In this document: one piece after another, positions 9,201 to 16,900 of the stretch
Layout of the letters: every line of letters begins with the position of its first letter
Numbering within the stretch: position 1 is the stretch's first letter
From: Desulfarculales bacterium UBA696
GTDB lineage: Bacteria; Desulfobacterota; Syntrophobacteria; Syntrophobacterales; Syntrophobacteraceae
NCBI GenBank assembly: GCA_002298995.1
Contig: DBMO01000024.1
Coordinates: forward strand, 110,108 to 145,398
DNA length: 35,291 nt
Reading direction: 5' to 3'
Made by a program: the position numbers and the translations under genes
The notes under the pieces: generated by a model
Database searches by the model: none
What the model was told of the DNA's origin: nothing
Seen by the model: the letters and a program-made list of their open reading frames with translations, nothing else

Positions 9201-9793
9201 AAATCACAGTACTCTTCGACCAGGGATACCCGATAATATCCACGGTCGAGCAATCTTCGGGTGAAGGCTTCTATGTCTCCGGATTCACCACCGACCTTGT
9301 ATTCGGCGGCCCCGACAAGCACGTCGGGTGGCGCCAGGCGCTCCAAGAGCGCCAGCGCGGAGGTAACCACAACCATGGGCGCCGATGCGGCTCGCAACGC
9401 ATAAAGGGCTTCGATCCTGCGGGCAGTTGTCTCTGCCTTTCCAAGCGACTGCGCCTTGTGCCCTGATCGCGACGGGAGGTACCATACCGGACGCTCCAAG
9501 GGCTGAGCGCCGTTGGGGCCCTGCTGTTTTCCCAGAAAAAAGGAAACCATCTGGGCATACCTGTCCGCTTCCTTGTCGGTCGGAGCCACCAGCAGGAAAG
9601 GATGCCTCACGCCGCGCATCGCACGGGAGACAAGATAGGCCAGGGCAGGCGGCTGAACTCCCCTGAGGGAGGCCGATTCACGAGAGTTTTTCAGAAAAGA
9701 AACGATCTCTTCGGAATCGGTTCTAAGCAGGGCCGGATTGATAACCGGACCTTCCCGGTCGGGGATTTCCTGGCGGGGCATCGAAAAATCCAT
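6215..9793 (-). CDS. mfd: Transcription-repair coupling factor Mfd
   Basis: At 1192 residues this is full length for Mfd, the ATP-driven translocase that removes stalled RNA polymerase at lesions and recruits UvrA. The N-terminal UvrB-like region is followed by the RNA-polymerase-interacting (CarD-like) domain near residue 525 (HQGDFVVHLDHGIGVYKEL). Then come the RecG-like helicase domains with Walker A GDVGYGKTE near 674, Walker B IIDEEHRFG near 773, TATPIPRTLQMAL, and the TRG-type motif QLRGRVGRS. A C-terminal TRCF domain (FIPDTDQRLLAYKRLA) completes it. No strong Shine-Dalgarno is seen for the ATG at 9793; GGATT lies 15-20 bases upstream, and an in-frame ATG four codons later is also possible. 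It is divergent from selA. Confidence 0.96.
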   Translation of the reverse strand: MDFSMPRQEIPDREGPVINPALLRTDSEEIVSFLKNSRESASLRGVQPPALAYLVSRAMRGVRHPFLLVAPTDKEADRYAQMVSFFLGKQQGPNGAQPLERPVWYLPSRSGHKAQSLGKAETTARRIEALYALRAASAPMVVVTSALALLERLAPPDVLVGAAEYKVGGESGDIEAFTRRLLDRGYYRVSLVEEYCDFSRRGGVIDIFAPLYKWPVRLEFFGDELESIRLFHPSTQRSMGTLEDFLILPGHEVIFDDNARERARQAVYEDVRLERLSPAAGNIWLDRIQEGHQYGAFESVFPVFFERTSSLWDYLDPGTTVIWADAVRSRSELDEHFAKLTGGWEETKSENEWKRPPSELFEDPGQMMERGGAFRQLLVNSLSEEGASTVFDLGTLGHAELALAVKSNANRERLLDPVAVQFRKWIHDGTSIFMVCSQKERAVRIAELLRNYGIDARVSGRPFGEESFDTASIKVVPGELRNGFFWAAERLAVVAEEEIFERRSRKSAAKPLSGIFLSSFQDLHQGDFVVHLDHGIGVYKELAHLNVGGIENDFLLLAYQDGDKLYVPVDKLQKVQKYLGVEGQDPKLDKLGGKSWESAKRKARESAERMAEELLDLYAVRRVGEGFAFTAPDRFFQEFETTFAFEETPDQIRAIEDVLDDMTAKRPMDRLICGDVGYGKTEVALRAAFKAVMDGKQVAMLVPTTVLAEQHLESFRERFEKFPVTVAALSRFKTAAQQKQIIDDLKKGKIDIVIGTHRLLQKDVIFKDLGLLIIDEEHRFGVRHKEMMKRLRVSVDVLTLTATPIPRTLQMALTGIRDLSTIETPPQDRRAIETFVSNYDELTIREAIYRELHRGGQVFFVHNHVQSIYKMAAKLAQLVPEARIGVGHGQMHERELEKVMLDFIRKKMDILVCTTIIESGLDIPAANTIIINRADKFGLAQIYQLRGRVGRSSEQAFAYLIIPGEHLITRDAQKRLRALLDFSELGAGFKIALNDLQIRGGGTILGSSQSGHIAAIGYELYLELLERAVKTMRGDETGAEAIETEINVPVSAFLPEDFIPDTDQRLLAYKRLATLSDEQAVDDLAGEWRDRYGPLPDSVKHLVLMAKMRIALKRFRVLRLEGDDEGFTVHFAQNAEVLPILAMFEEKKCTFSIESDRKLKVEIWGRSHVHRLVRLKKILQELDERATAFNLH

Positions 9794-10026
9794 TATTATG
9801 CCGATAATCCTTCAAAAATCTGATAAAGAGAATACCGGATACCGAGGCAGCCGGCTGAATTTACAAAACAACTCAGGTCCGCGTTAACCGTGGTCCTGGT
9901 CGAGCGGCACATCCGGATGGGTGCTAATCTCGAAACCGGCACCTTAAAAAAATTAGTATATCCGAAATTGCCCCTCAAAAAAAGCATCCCATTTCGTGGC
10001 AGCGAAGGACGGAAGCGAGGCAGAAT
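9794..10026. promoter_or_regulatory. Divergent mfd / selA intergenic region
   Basis: No gene is seen in these 233 bases, which must hold the promoters of the divergent mfd and selA genes. An AT-rich patch near 9945-9965 (TTAAAAAAATTAGTATAT) is the likeliest selA promoter area. The selA ribosome binding site GAGG lies about 7 bases before its ATG. No clear -35/-10 pair could be assigned. Confidence 0.3.
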
Positions 10027-11442
10027 ATGGATCGAAGTTCGACAAAAGAAATCCTCAGGCTGATTCCGAGTGTCGATGCAATGCTCCAGATGGAACCGAT
10101 TGCGGAGGCCCTTGCGAGATACCCTAGAAAGCTGGTCCTTGACGCCGTCCGACAGGTGCTCGATGAGGCAAGGGATGCGCTTCTGAAGGGCAAAGGGTCC
10201 GGGCCCGCGGAAATCGATCGGCCGGAACTTGCCGCGCGCGCAGCCGAACGGGTCGAGCAACTTTCCCGGTTTACCCTCCGCAGGCTGGTGAATGCAACAG
10301 GAATAATCATACATACCAACCTCGGGCGCTCGCTTCTTCCGGAGAAGGCTATCGAGAGGCTAAATCTCATCTCCTCGGGCTACAATAATCTCGAATACGA
10401 TATCGAACGGGGCGAGCGGGGCTCGCGCCACGCCCATGCCGAGGCAATTCTTCGCGAGCTGACCGGCGCCGAAGCCGCACTAGTTGTGAATAATAATGCC
10501 GGGGCGGTATTCCTCGCTCTCAACACCCTGGCCAAAGGCCGTGAAGTAGTCGTCTCGAGAGGAGAACTGGTCGAAATCGGCGGATCGTTCAGAATTCCGG
10601 ACGTTATGAGCAGCAGCGGGGCAATGCTTCGCGAGGTCGGGACGACTAACCGCACCCATCTTAGGGATTACGCATCCGCAATAGGCGAGCAGACGGCCCT
10701 TCTCATGAAGGTGCACACGAGCAACTACAGGATAGTCGGTTTCACGGCCGAGGTCGGTCTGGACGAACTGGTGGGGCTTGGGCGGGAACGCGGCCTGCCG
10801 GTTATCGAAGACCTCGGCAGCGGCTGCTTTGTCGATCTCGCCCCATTTGGCCTGCATGGAGAAACGACAGTCCAGGAGACTGTCAAAGCGGGGGCCGACC
10901 TGGTCACGTTCAGCGGGGACAAACTGCTCGGCGGGCCGCAGGCCGGTATCATGGTGGGCCGCTCCGACCCCATCGAGCGATGCAAAAAAAATCCTCTGAC
11001 CAGAGCGCTCCGAGTGGACAAAATGACCCTGGCGGTTCTGGAAGCGACCCTCAGACTCTACAGGGACGAACACCAGGCATTCGAACAAATCCCCACGCTC
11101 AGGATGATAGCAGCATCCGAATCCGAACTCGAATCACGCGCCCGGGCCCTTGCCGCAATCATTGGCGCACTCCCCGGAAGCCAGCCTCTAGATATCGCGG
11201 TCAGACCCGGTCATTCACAGGTAGGGGGCGGCTCACTCCCGGCCCAAAACCTGCCCACAAGACTGGTTGAAGTTAAATCGCGAAAGTACACCCCCAACCG
11301 AATCGAGCAAGTCCTTCGCAACTCCGACCCACCCGTAATCGGCAGGATCGAATCTGACGCATTCCTTATGGATGTCCGCACAATGGCGGATTCCGACACC
11401 GAGCCGGTTCGCCTCGCATTCGAACAACTGTTGCGGGAGTAA
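10027..11442 (+). CDS. selA: L-seryl-tRNA(Sec) selenium transferase SelA
   Basis: The 471-residue protein is a fold-type-I PLP enzyme that converts seryl-tRNA(Sec) to selenocysteyl-tRNA(Sec) using selenophosphate. It opens with the SelA N-terminal domain (LRLIPSVDAMLQME) and shows NATGIIIHTNLGRSLL, the conserved entry to the catalytic domain. GSGCFVDL and the PLP-binding lysine in TFSGDKLLGGPQAG (about residue 299) are present. The length is normal. It implies selenoprotein synthesis by the host, although selB, selC and selD are not in the window. A bidirectional intrinsic terminator begins 2 bases after the stop, so selA is the last or only gene of its unit. Confidence 0.96.
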   Translation: MDRSSTKEILRLIPSVDAMLQMEPIAEALARYPRKLVLDAVRQVLDEARDALLKGKGSGPAEIDRPELAARAAERVEQLSRFTLRRLVNATGIIIHTNLGRSLLPEKAIERLNLISSGYNNLEYDIERGERGSRHAHAEAILRELTGAEAALVVNNNAGAVFLALNTLAKGREVVVSRGELVEIGGSFRIPDVMSSSGAMLREVGTTNRTHLRDYASAIGEQTALLMKVHTSNYRIVGFTAEVGLDELVGLGRERGLPVIEDLGSGCFVDLAPFGLHGETTVQETVKAGADLVTFSGDKLLGGPQAGIMVGRSDPIERCKKNPLTRALRVDKMTLAVLEATLRLYRDEHQAFEQIPTLRMIAASESELESRARALAAIIGALPGSQPLDIAVRPGHSQVGGGSLPAQNLPTRLVEVKSRKYTPNRIEQVLRNSDPPVIGRIESDAFLMDVRTMADSDTEPVRLAFEQLLRE

Positions 11443-11443
11443 G

Positions 11444-11492
11444 AAATAAAAAACCCGCCCCGGTCCAAGACCGAGGGCGGGTTTTTTATTTT
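11444..11492. terminator. Bidirectional rho-independent terminator
   Basis: A long inverted repeat, AAAAAACCCGCCC with GGGCGGGTTTTTT, extended by GGTC/GACC inside and AAAT/ATTT outside, lies between convergent selA (+) and the small lysine-rich protein gene (-). T-runs exist on both strands, so it can terminate both transcripts. Confidence 0.93.
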
Positions 11493-11551
11493 ACTTCTTA
11501 GCCCAGATTTTCAAATCTCTCAAAGAGGCCATATAACTGCTGTAAAAAGAA

Positions 11552-11758
11552 CTATGCTCCGGTATCGGCAGGTTTTGCTGCCTTTTTCTTGCTCTTCTTT
11601 GTTGCTTTCTTGGTAGCTTTCTTGCTCTTCTTTTGCTTCTTTGCAGGTTTCGTCATCTCAGTGTCGGTCCCCGTCGTCTGTGCAACTACGACAGGGGCTG
11701 CCACCATCGTCGCCCCGAACAGTATGGCAGTGATTATTGAAAGAATCTTACCCTTCAT
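11552..11758 (-). CDS. Small exported lysine-rich protein (68 aa)
   Basis: Residues 1-26 form a clear signal peptide (MKGKILSIITAILFGATMVA, ending VVAQ). The mature part of about 42 residues is dominated by lysine and alanine in histone-H1-like repeats (KKSKKATKKATKKSKKK). GGAGAG precedes the ATG by about 7 bases. The function is unknown: a polycation outside the inner membrane could bind lipopolysaccharide, cell wall, DNA or minerals. The next gene upstream encodes a second exported lysine-rich protein, suggesting a related pair. The family was not recognised. Confidence 0.72.
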   Translation of the reverse strand: MKGKILSIITAILFGATMVAAPVVVAQTTGTDTEMTKPAKKQKKSKKATKKATKKSKKKAAKPADTGA

Positions 11759-11826
11759 ATTTAACTCTCCTTTCCTCCTCGAAAAAAATTGCCCGCCCCT
11801 TTGAGAGAAAGATCAACTTGGCGCAC

Positions 11827-11855
11827 ATTTTAAGTACAATTTTCAAAATATACAA
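11827..11855 (-). promoter_or_regulatory. Putative promoter of the 68-aa gene
   Basis: On the minus strand a weak -35 TTGTAT (11850-11855) and a good -10 TAAAAT (11827-11832) are spaced by 17 bp in a strongly AT-rich stretch. The -35 matches only three of six consensus positions. Confidence 0.35.
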
Positions 11856-11873
11856 ATCAGAATTTCAGTTATT

Positions 11874-12431
11874 TCAATTTTTATTAATTTTTTTCTTGCT
11901 GCTGATTTTATTGGACTTTTTGTGCGCAGTTTTGTTCGATTGTTTGCTTTTGGATTTTTCGGGGCTTCTGGATGAAATTTTGGTCGTTTTTGTAGTCTTT
12001 GACTCGGATAATTTCAAGCTTTTTGCGTTCCTAACCCTTGTGCCATCGGCAGTTGATGCAGCTTTGGTCGCCGACCTTCCATTGGCCTTGGCCACTTTCA
12101 TTCCGCGCTTTGATTTTTTTGCGGTAACCGCGCCCTTCCCATGCTTCTTTTTAGCCGTTTTAGAGCGCAGCTTTGATTTCGATTTCTTTTTGCCCGATTT
12201 TTGTGAACTCTTCATCCAGGTCTTCTCAGAACCGAATGAAGGAGAACCGTTTGTTTTGGGTTGGATAGCCGAAGGATTGTATTCATCCTTCATTATGCGG
12301 TTCCACTGGTCCTGAAGTTCGCGGACTTTTTCGTTGACTTTCTGCTCTTCCTGCTGAGCCATGGCGCCGAATGAGAGAACTGCCGAAATAGAAACAACGA
12401 CGGGCAGCATGAGTAATTTTCGAATCTTCAT
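11874..12431 (-). CDS. Exported lysine/serine-rich basic protein (185 aa)
   Basis: A signal peptide (MKIRKLLMLPVVVSISAVLS, cleaved after GAMA) is followed by a short acidic helix, QQEEQKVNEKVRELQDQWNR, and then about 130 residues very rich in Lys, Ser and Thr with no globular pattern, resembling histone tails. The ATG at 12431 has GGAG about 10 bases upstream and begins the signal peptide; an in-frame start 7 codons earlier is unlikely. A candidate promoter lies upstream. It is not recognised as a known family. The short helix may anchor or oligomerise the protein while the cationic tail binds an anionic partner; that is inference. The 3' half of the gene is much more AT-rich than its surroundings. 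Confidence 0.68.
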   Translation of the reverse strand: MKIRKLLMLPVVVSISAVLSFGAMAQQEEQKVNEKVRELQDQWNRIMKDEYNPSAIQPKTNGSPSFGSEKTWMKSSQKSGKKKSKSKLRSKTAKKKHGKGAVTAKKSKRGMKVAKANGRSATKAASTADGTRVRNAKSLKLSESKTTKTTKISSRSPEKSKSKQSNKTAHKKSNKISSKKKINKN

Positions 12432-12550
12432 AGATGAGCACTCCACTAGCATTAGCTCGGGGCAAGCCCGGCAGCTTTCAAAAATAGGCCGGCCGTGAAT
12501 CTCAATTTTGCCGGCGTACCGCGTTTATTGTTAAGCGGGAAGTTAGAAAC

Positions 12551-12581
12551 AATATAACATAGTCCGAGATTTCATTGTCAA
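12551..12581 (-). promoter_or_regulatory. Putative sigma-70 promoter of the 185-aa gene
   Basis: A perfect TTGACA (12576-12581, minus strand) and TATATT (12551-12556) are separated by 19 bp, slightly longer than ideal. Transcription would leave a leader of roughly 110 bases before the ATG at 12431. Confidence 0.5.
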
Positions 12582-12635
12582 CCTTTACGAGCGGGACGGC
12601 CTGACGATGCGGGGGTGAAAATCTTTGGAGAGGAA

Positions 12636-12660
12636 CGGGGTAACCCGCTGGGCTACCCCG
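12636..12660 (-). terminator. Hairpin ending the prophage late operon
   Basis: Eleven base pairs (CGGGGTAGCCC with GGGTTACCCCG, 3-base loop) lie 10 bases after the stop of the last tail gene. The downstream run TTCCTCTCC is only moderately T-rich, so it may be a weak terminator. No other gene is seen between here and the 185-aa gene. Confidence 0.6.
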
Positions 12661-12669
12661 CATTTCAGT

Positions 12670-13887
12670 CTACAGGAGGGCGGAATAGGCCACTACCCGG
12701 CCGATGATATAACCTCCGATAGAGCTGCCGCTTAGTATTCCGAAGTTGCAGCCCCTTGCGCTGACAGCGCCCTCGGTGACGATGGATGCATTGGATATGG
12801 TTCCGGCGGTGATAGGAATAACCGCGCCCGGCGTTGCTCGCATCGTGGTGGGAAAGGGGATCGGGACGATGGTGTAGCCAGCTGGCGTGGGCACCTGGGC
12901 GCATTCATCTATCACCACATACTGCCTCTGGCAGCGCAGAATCGCCCTCTCGGGCGGCAGAAGCTCAAAAAGGGATGGATGGGACCCGGACTCGATTTGC
13001 GCTCCGGTTATGGTCCAGGTACCGGCGGCGAATGTTCCGATCGAGAACTCGATCTGTACGCCGTTGTATGCATTTGCAGGCATCGTGAGATCGGCGGTGA
13101 ATATCTGCTGTGAGGCGGTGGTCACAAAGGTTCCGGTTGCAAATTGCGTGACCGCCGAAAAGTTATTGGACGCATCCGCCGAGTAGGCCTTCCAGGTTAC
13201 CATCAGAGATCCGCTGGAGCACAGGTTGACCTGGAGCTTGGCCGGCAGATTGACCAGGTCCGCAACATCCTCGCCAGGTATCCTCTGTATGAAGTAAACT
13301 CCGGTACACCCGGCCCCTCCAGTAAACCTGTAGGCGTTCCTGTAGAGTGCGCCCGATGGGGCCGATACCTGCTGGCCGGTGATGTTCCCGCCGGTGCATT
13401 TGGCCTGCCAGAGGTCGACCGCGTGATTGTAAACGGCGCCGGCGGTGAATGTCTGGGCAGCACCAGACGCATGTGTGATTTTGGCCTGGTCGACAAACAT
13501 ATCGCCGTTTCCCAACCGATTTCTAAAATGATCCGCGTTTGCGGCATAAGCACCGATATACGGAATATGGATGTTGTTGGCCGGATCGATTTTGGCCTCA
13601 ATGATCCAATCGGCGCCGTCCCATCGCTTGAGGGTCCAGGGGGTTGCGTTTGTATCCAGCCAGGTCATGCCCTGATATTTGGTGGACGGTGCGGTTGTGC
13701 CAAGATTGTGGCCGGCAAGGGCCTGGAATGCGGAGGTCATGTCAGCAAGGACCGCGGCCCCCGAGTCATCCGAGATGACGTAGTCGTTTTGAGAGGCGTT
13801 GGCGGAATGAAGTGCTTGACCGGCAAACAATGCCAACAGGACCGCAAAGACCAAAAAGAGCATAAAGTCGGCTTTGGCTGTTTTCAT
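12670..13887 (-). CDS. Phage tail fibre / receptor-binding protein with signal-peptide-like N-terminus
   Basis: This 405-residue protein is the last gene of the tail operon, 23 bases after the tip protein, with a strong GGGAGGGG ribosome binding site. Residues 40-100 resemble phage fibre N-terminal modules (TTAPSTKYQGMTWLDT, LKRWDGADWI). RNRLGNGDMFVDQ and the late ERAILRCQRQYVV are typical of phage tail fibre head domains. Oddly, residues 1-33 look like a Sec signal peptide: basic MKTAKAD, hydrophobic FMLFLVFAVLLALFAG, then HSANAS. Cytoplasmically assembled tail proteins normally have none. It may be a phage protein that gained an export signal, or an anchoring helix. Receptor binding is inferred from position and module similarity. 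Confidence 0.68.
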   Translation of the reverse strand: MKTAKADFMLFLVFAVLLALFAGQALHSANASQNDYVISDDSGAAVLADMTSAFQALAGHNLGTTAPSTKYQGMTWLDTNATPWTLKRWDGADWIIEAKIDPANNIHIPYIGAYAANADHFRNRLGNGDMFVDQAKITHASGAAQTFTAGAVYNHAVDLWQAKCTGGNITGQQVSAPSGALYRNAYRFTGGAGCTGVYFIQRIPGEDVADLVNLPAKLQVNLCSSGSLMVTWKAYSADASNNFSAVTQFATGTFVTTASQQIFTADLTMPANAYNGVQIEFSIGTFAAGTWTITGAQIESGSHPSLFELLPPERAILRCQRQYVVIDECAQVPTPAGYTIVPIPFPTTMRATPGAVIPITAGTISNASIVTEGAVSARGCNFGILSGSSIGGYIIGRVVAYSALL

Positions 13888-13910
13888 GATTCCCCTCCCG
13901 ATGACCGGCT

Positions 13911-16900
13911 CTAAGCCGGCAGATATGCATTAAAAGTTACGCTCTTAACCACCGGGGTCGTGTTGTACTCGGTGGTGCTGAGAACGATTTTAAACTCGAA
14001 ATACCTTCCGAGAAAATCACCAGCGGTAAACTGCGTGTAGTCGGACCAGGCGTCTCCGGCCAGGCTCTTGCGGCGGATAAATGCCTTAACGTCCACGTTT
14101 TCGATATCTCCTCCGGAAAAAGACGACCGGTCCGCAACGGATTTCCACTGGCTCATCTTGTCGAGGTAGTTTCTGGCGGTGGAATCGATCGTTGCCATTA
14201 TGCGGTAGGTGGCAACCGAGCCGCAGTCGAGGGTCCCCGAGAGCACATAGGCGCCGATCGAGTGCAGGCTGTCGTCGAGGGTTGCGAAGTCCTTTAGCTG
14301 TGACACCAGGGAAATGTCGCTCAAATGCGACGGGACGGAGATTATCAGGAATCCCGACTCATCGGTTGTGACATTGGTCATCGCGCCGGCAAAGGCAGGG
14401 CTGTTGGAAAGGGACCCAGCCGGGGTTAGCCCCGTTATGGCCGAGATCGTGGTTACGGCTTTGGCAGCGCTTGCCGACTGCCGTCCGTTTTTGTCCCCGG
14501 CCTTAATGAGGTATGTCCCCACCCTTGCCGGGGTCTGAAACATAGTGGTTCTCGGGGGAACGTAATTGGCAACAATTGTTGCCTGTTCCCATATCGCCCC
14601 CGAGGTAGCCGGAGAGTACTTGATCACGTAGAAGGCGAGGTCACGGTCCGCCACCTCATCCCAGGTAAGAGAGGCTATGCCTCCTATGACGTTTACGTGG
14701 AAATTGGACACATTGGATGGCGGAGTCAGTTTTCCGTAAATCTGTTTCAGAATATATGCCGTAACGCTTACCTGGCCAGTGCCGGCCTCTGATCTTACAA
14801 AAAAATCATACAGGCCCGGATCGAACGACTTGAACACATGGGATGTGCCGTATACAACTCCGAGCTCTTTCCATCCTATGACCTTATTATGTATCCATAC
14901 TCGGTATCGGCCGATCCTGGCATCTTTCGGACGCTGCCAGGTAAAGACCGCCCTTGTGTATGAAACTCCGTATTCATATTCGGTGAATTCTTCCACCTTG
15001 AGGCCAGTTGGAGGAGCAAGTGGGGGAAGACCATGCAGGTAATCGTTTAGGCCGGGGTCTATTGTCTCGAATTCGTAGATTTCATCGCGGTATTCGACAA
15101 GGGTGAGGGTGGCCTTCTGGTCGTCCTGCTTTAGCGACATCTCGGTAATGCGAAACTTTTTAACTAGTGAGTTTACCTCTCCAAAAGCATAGACGTCGTA
15201 TTTTTCAGGAACGGGGCAGTCGCCTGTAAGGCTCCAGAAAGCCGCATCCGGCGGGCTTGGCGGGATCGGCGGCGTGTTTTGGATGCAGACAAATATCTTT
15301 CCCCCGAACCTTACCGTGTTTCCGACAAAATACGGACCCCCGGCGTTGAAAGGGGCGCTGTCATCGAATGCCGAGCCGGGCTGCGCCGTATCGGTTGTGA
15401 GCGTGTAGGGAGAAATATCTCCTAACTCGAACTGAGCACCCCAGGCATATACCGCCCTGGCGGTATCTCCGGCGTAAGTTGGATACCAGCCGGAGTTAGC
15501 GTCCTGGCAAAAGGCCAGGGCTATTCTTGCCCAGTCACCGGCAGCAGATGAGGTCCCCTTGATCCAGCATCTCAGCCAACCGCCGATTCCCCACTCCATT
15601 CCACAGTCAACGGCCGTGGCATTCCCGTTCGCCGAGACATATTTTGCGACGGCGCCGGCCTGCAGATCAAATATCGCATGGATTCCGTTCGCGCCCCCGT
15701 CGTCCAAAATCAGAGATATGTACTTTCTTCCGGCGTATTTCAAAAAAATAGAGAAGGTATAGGTCTCGTCAATCGAGATGTTGACGGGAGATCTTCCGAG
15801 GCAGTGAATCCCGTCCACGGCGGTTTCCGTTATCTTCTCGGCCGCGCCAAGTCCGTTCGGGGCTGCCATCTCCAGCGTGTCGGCGCTTATTCCCTCGTTT
15901 AAATTTATATTCCAGTACGGGTTATTGAGTTGCTCGGACCACAGGAGCAAATTGGAGGATTTTACAACCAGGACAGAACCCGAGACCCTGTTCAAAACAG
16001 CTTTTTCATGGACGACGTCTTCCGCGAGCCGAAGCATCAGCTTGTAATTCGATCCGCCTGCGATCGTCACCGTTTTGTCAACGGTTGCGGCGTTGGCGCT
16101 TGCCCCCGTAAGTCTCCCGCCTTCGCCCCATTTGGGAATGTCATGCTGGATGTAGACAACGTCGCCTATCTGGGCGTTCAACGCCTCGAGGTCCACGTCT
16201 ATTTCGGCGGTTCGGATCAGGTACTTGTTGCAGTTAAGCCGATACATCCCGGCCCGCCAAACCTCGGAGGGCTTGGTTATGCCGAATAGGTCAAGGGTTG
16301 CCCGGTACTGGTTCCCGGCGAGGTCGGGATGGTATACGGTAAGCTTGTCTCGCTGATAGCCGTTTTCGGAATTTACATAATCGACTTCGATCTCTGTTGC
16401 CCGCTCCTCAATGGGCAGAAAGGTTTCCCTGAATTTGGTTTCATTGATATTTCCAACGCTGTAAAGATTAACGGGGTCCGCTGGTTTGTCGATTGCAATC
16501 GTAAGGTGCACACCGGTCCAAATCGGGACGGAGCGCCCAACCTGGCAGACCCGCAGGGCCGCCTCCCACATCGTGCAGTCGAAATCGAATCCGCCATTAA
16601 AGGTGATTCTCTTCTCGACACCCCCCTTGCCGTCAGGAACGTAGTCGTCGCAAAAGTCCGCCCATTCTTTGAATTTGGAGAGATCCATGCGGCTTGGGTC
16701 TATGCCGTCAAACCTTACGGCCTTCCAAGGCGAGTCGGCGGTGCCGTCTCCCTGGATTAGCGGCTGGGTGAAGATGTCGAATGCCACCCAGGCCGGGTTG
16801 TCCGACCACTGGATTGACCACTCCGATCCGTTCCATACTTGAACGATTGACATCTTCCCGGCGCACGAGAACTTGAAAGAGCCCGATATCTGCTCGCTGG

